A stretch of 36,685 bases of DNA from an uncultured Bacilli bacterium (GTDB lineage Bacteria > Bacillota_I > Bacilli_A > RF39 > UBA660). Below, piece after piece: positions 33,878 through 36,685 of this stretch. The notes under the pieces were generated by a model, which worked only from the letters and a program-made list of their open reading frames with translations, was not told where the DNA came from and searched no databases. The stretch spans positions 1-36,685 of the forward strand of contig CALVQV010000005.1 of the NCBI GenBank assembly GCA_944358325.1, written 5' to 3'. Each line of letters opens with the position of its first letter. Positions within the stretch are counted from its first letter, which is position 1. The translations under genes and the position numbers were made by a program.

Positions 33878-35486
33878 ACATAAACATTGCGATTGCAACA
33901 AATATAATTAAACAAATTACAAGAACTTGTAATAAGAACATCCAAATATATTTTAAATATTCTTTATAATCAATCTTTAAATAAGATAATCCACCTACTA
34001 AAATCATACTAGTTGGAACAAACAACATAACAAAGCCATGAATAGTTTGCATGATTAAAGCCATATAAGCATACATTTCTGTATCTGTATATAAAGTTGT
34101 TAATGGTGAAGACATATATCCTACAAAATAAGAAAAATCATTTAAGAATAATCCACTTACAAATGAGAATAAACTCATAACTAAAGCATGAACATTTTCA
34201 CTTAAACCTAAAATTGCATTAGAAATAGTGAAATAAATATTATTACCAGTTGATGTTCCTAAAATTGCATAAATAATAACACTTGATAAAGTAACATATA
34301 AAGCTGGTCTCAAAGCTTTTTTACATCCTTCAGCAAAAGAACTTAAAGTATCTTTTAAACTTAAACTATATAACCAAGCAATTAACATACTAGCAATTAA
34401 TAAAACCATTGTAAATTCTGTTGGTCCCCAATAACCAAATGGTGAATATTGACCAATAACATTATTTATCCAAGCATAATTACCTTCAATATTTTCATAC
34501 AAATTAACAAAACCATTGTATCCAGTACCATAATACCAATTATACCCAGCAACTAATAGTAAAACTACTGTAATAACTAAAATAGACACTAATGGCCAAA
34601 CACTACGTTTTTCTCCATTTGAAATTACCTTTTCATTATCTTCTAAATTAATAACTTCATCTTTATTATTTTTATTGATATAAATAGTTAAAATAACTAT
34701 TAGCATAATAAATAAAATTACCTTAGTAAAGACATCTTGATTAATATCTAAACCAATATAATAATTTAAATATCCACAAATATTAAAACCATAAATACAG
34801 CCAATATTACCTACTAATATAGCACCAACAGTGGCCATAAAACTAGATAAACGTGAATAATTTAATCTTCTTAAAACACTAACAAATAATGGTACTAAAA
34901 TTACAATTACCCATTGTAAACCTGTAATAGCAGATAAAAGTCCAAAGAAAGTAACTGTAGTAGCTAAAAATACTTTTCTATTATGAGCAAATTTATTAGC
35001 TAACTTATCTACTAAAACATCATAAGCACCTGTTTTCTTCATTACGCCGTATAAACCACCAATAAATAAAATTAAAACAGTATAACTAGCATAATTTACT
35101 AACGTACTTATAGGAATACGAATTAAATCTAATAGTCCTAATGGTTCATAATCTGCTTCGGCAAATGTTCCACTAGAAAATTGACCACCCTTAACTACCC
35201 AAGTAAGAACTACTAAAATTAAGAAAAGACCACCAATCCATTTTAATAAATCAAACTTGTTATATTTTTTGGAATTTGTATTAACTTCAGCATGATTATC
35301 ACCTTTAGGAGCAGCTTCAATTTTAATCTTGAATTCTTCTTTTGCCTTTACTGGTTCAACAACATTACTAGACTTTTTTATTTCTTTTACATCTTTTTCT
35401 TTAACAACTTGTTTTTTGTTATTTTTATTATTCTTCTTGTTTAATTCTTTTTTGTTATTATTTTTAACATTTTCTTTTTTTACCAT
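33876..35486 (-). CDS. DcuC/YfcC-family membrane carrier
   Basis: 536 residues. Residues 1-75 are a Lys/Asn-rich hydrophilic extension with no equivalent in known members; about 80-536 hold 12 or so hydrophobic segments. The overall pattern, including SYTVLILFIGGLYGVMKKTGAYD and the late LFVPTSMILVGGLSYLKIDYKEYLKYIW, fits the DcuC/YfcC superfamily of C4-dicarboxylate or basic amino acid carriers (as in ArcD-like YfcC proteins). The substrate cannot be told from the sequence. It is a single-gene unit with terminator at its end. Confidence 0.65.
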   Translation of the reverse strand: MVKKENVKNNNKKELNKKNNKNNKKQVVKEKDVKEIKKSSNVVEPVKAKEEFKIKIEAAPKGDNHAEVNTNSKKYNKFDLLKWIGGLFLILVVLTWVVKGGQFSSGTFAEADYEPLGLLDLIRIPISTLVNYASYTVLILFIGGLYGVMKKTGAYDVLVDKLANKFAHNRKVFLATTVTFFGLLSAITGLQWVIVILVPLFVSVLRRLNYSRLSSFMATVGAILVGNIGCIYGFNICGYLNYYIGLDINQDVFTKVILFIMLIVILTIYINKNNKDEVINLEDNEKVISNGEKRSVWPLVSILVITVVLLLVAGYNWYYGTGYNGFVNLYENIEGNYAWINNVIGQYSPFGYWGPTEFTMVLLIASMLIAWLYSLSLKDTLSSFAEGCKKALRPALYVTLSSVIIYAILGTSTGNNIYFTISNAILGLSENVHALVMSLFSFVSGLFLNDFSYFVGYMSSPLTTLYTDTEMYAYMALIMQTIHGFVMLFVPTSMILVGGLSYLKIDYKEYLKYIWMFLLQVLVICLIIFVAIAMFM

Positions 35487-35614
35487 AATCTCACCTGCTT
35501 TTTTCTATTTCTTAGGAAAATATAAATATATCTAGTAATATATGATCAAAAGCTGAATTACGCTTCCATATTAATTATAAACAATAAAAGCAAATATTTC
35601 AAACATTATAGCTA

Positions 35615-35659
35615 TTTTTTCATTATTTTTTCACATTTTTTCATATTTTTTGATATAAT
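35615..35659 (+). promoter_or_regulatory. promoter with four phased T-tracts
   Basis: TATAAT at 35654-35659 with TG one base upstream, and a weak TTCACA at 35630-35635 (18-base spacer). Four T6 tracts begin at 35615, 35626, 35636 and 35646, that is 11, 10 and 10 bases apart, so the DNA should be curved. Phased tracts may replace a good -35 box. Confidence 0.6.
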
Positions 35660-35679
35660 TTGTTCTAAAGGTGATAAAA

Positions 35680-36615
35680 ATGACAAAATTTTTATATAGT
35701 GATTCTAATAAAAGATATCATACTCTAGATTATTTTTATAAACATAAATTCAAATCAAAAATATTTAAAGTAAGCTTAAATGCAGGTTTTACTTGTCCAA
35801 ATATCGATGGAACAGTTGGAACAAAAGGATGTATATATTGTTCTAAAAGTGGAAGCGGTGATTTTGCAGGTAATCCTAATGATGATTTAATAAAACAATT
35901 TGAAACAATCAAAAATATTGTTTTAAACAAATGGCCAAAAGCTAAATACATAGGATACTTTCAAGCTAGAACAAACACCTATGCTCCACTTTCCATATTA
36001 AAAGAAAAATATGAAACTATCTTAAGCTTACCAAATGTAGTTGGTTTAAACATTGCAACTAGAAGTGATTCAATTACTGATGAATGCTTAGACTATCTAG
36101 AAGAATTAAATAAAAAAACATATTTAACAATTGAATTAGGACTACAAACTATCCATGAAAAAACAGCAACTTTAATAAACCGCTGTTCTACATTAGAAAA
36201 TTTTGAAAAAATGGTATATAAATTAAAACAAAAAAATATCAATGTTGTAGTTCATATTATTAATGGTCTACCATACGAAACAAAAAAAATGATGATTGAC
36301 ACAGTTAAATATTTAAACAAACTACCAATTGATGGAATAAAAATTCACATGCTTCACATTGTAAAAGATACCCAATTAGCATACATGTATAAACAAGAAC
36401 CATTTCATGTTCTAACAAGAGACGAATACGTTGACATCGTAATCAACCAATTAGAAAATTTAAGACCTGAAATAGTAATTCATCGCATAACAGGTGACCC
36501 TAAAAAAGAAGATTTAATAGAACCAACATGGTTATTAAAAAAATTCTGTGTCTTAAATGAAATAGATAAAGAAATGGTAAAAAGAGATTCATATCAAGGA
36601 AAAAGCGTAAATTAA
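35680..36615 (+). CDS. radical SAM protein, YhcC/YtqA family (TIGR01212)
   Basis: 311 residues from the ATG at 35680-35682; an in-frame GTG at 35671 is part of the ribosome binding site AAAGGTGAT and is not the start. The Fe-S cluster cysteines are Cys39, Cys51 and Cys54 (CPNIDGTVGTKGCIYC), the widened spacing typical of the YhcC/YtqA family rather than CxxxCxxC. Further family marks are YFQARTNTYAP, IATRSDSI and LTIELGLQTIHEKT. Members are radical SAM enzymes whose substrate is not well settled. One of two plus-strand genes; it has its own terminator. Confidence 0.92.
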   Translation: MTKFLYSDSNKRYHTLDYFYKHKFKSKIFKVSLNAGFTCPNIDGTVGTKGCIYCSKSGSGDFAGNPNDDLIKQFETIKNIVLNKWPKAKYIGYFQARTNTYAPLSILKEKYETILSLPNVVGLNIATRSDSITDECLDYLEELNKKTYLTIELGLQTIHEKTATLINRCSTLENFEKMVYKLKQKNINVVVHIINGLPYETKKMMIDTVKYLNKLPIDGIKIHMLHIVKDTQLAYMYKQEPFHVLTRDEYVDIVINQLENLRPEIVIHRITGDPKKEDLIEPTWLLKKFCVLNEIDKEMVKRDSYQGKSVN

Positions 36616-36633
36616 TTTCAATGTCATTAACTT

Positions 36634-36667
36634 AAGCAAGAAATTTTTTAATAAATTTCTTGCTTTT
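36634..36667 (+). terminator. terminator of the radical SAM gene
   Basis: A 13-bp stem (36634-36646 with 36653-36665) with a 6-base loop, followed by U-rich sequence. Confidence 0.88.
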
Positions 36668-36685
36668 AATTTTATATCACATCTC

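Noticed and set aside
1-36685. tRNA genes, rRNA genes, CRISPR arrays, insertion sequences
   Set aside because: No cloverleaf, rRNA, regular spacer-repeat array or transposase gene was seen on either strand by reading; a tRNA scan was not possible here.

Overview
The window reads as a chromosome segment from a low-G+C, endospore-forming Firmicutes relative, plausibly one of the uncultured, streamlined gut Bacilli/Mollicutes-like lineages (the lineage is an inference). The evidence is very AT-rich DNA, Bacillus-type gene order (secE-nusG-rplK-rplA-rplJ-rplL-ybxB-rpoB-rpoC; sigF followed by spoVA), strong GGAGG-type ribosome binding sites and sporulation genes. TGA is a true stop codon (ends of spoVAC and spoVAD) and Trp is TGG, so the code is the standard bacterial one, not the mycoplasma code. 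Nearly every gene lies on the minus strand; the exceptions are a small spore-coat-like gene at 24641 and a radical SAM gene at 35680.

Layout. 113-11457: transcription/translation core (rpoC, rpoB, a 16S rRNA methyltransferase, rplL, rplJ with an L10 leader attenuator, rplA, rplK, nusG, secE), with good housekeeping promoters before secE, rplK and rplJ. 11501-13027: a pseudopilin-leader protein carrying BspA/DUF285 repeats. 13121-14812: YihY-type membrane protein and folD. 14863-17446: receptor-like protein with two solute-binding domains and a degenerate GGDEF domain, plus a small membrane protein. 17436-20591: gatCAB. 20647-21677: a DinD/Bro-N gene bracketed by identical 23-bp terminator repeats. 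21692-23863: envelope/stress-like operon (YtxH, YtxG-like, an acidic protein, a lipoprotein). 23925-24886: trmB and the divergent P/M/N-rich small protein. 24912-27750: sporulation block spoIIAA-like, sigF, spoVAC, spoVAD, spoVAE. 27810-31222: three poorly characterised envelope proteins. 31272-33825: cse60, a lipoprotein, a coiled-coil M23 peptidase and a DUF45 metallopeptidase. 33876-36667: DcuC/YfcC-like carrier and a YhcC/YtqA radical SAM protein.

The most unusual feature is the sporulation block. The classical spoIIA operon is spoIIAA-spoIIAB-sigF, but here sigF follows the SpoIIAA-like gene after 13 bases, with no spoIIAB. The SpoIIAA-like protein also has Lys where the phosphorylated Ser58 should be. 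The partner-switch that normally controls sigma-F therefore looks rewired or lost, while its likely output is intact: a near-consensus sigma-F/G promoter sits before spoVAC. Other points of interest are a natural Ser at the rifampicin-contact position equivalent to E. coli RpoB His526, and a pattern of terminators whose stems include the stop codon of the gene they end.
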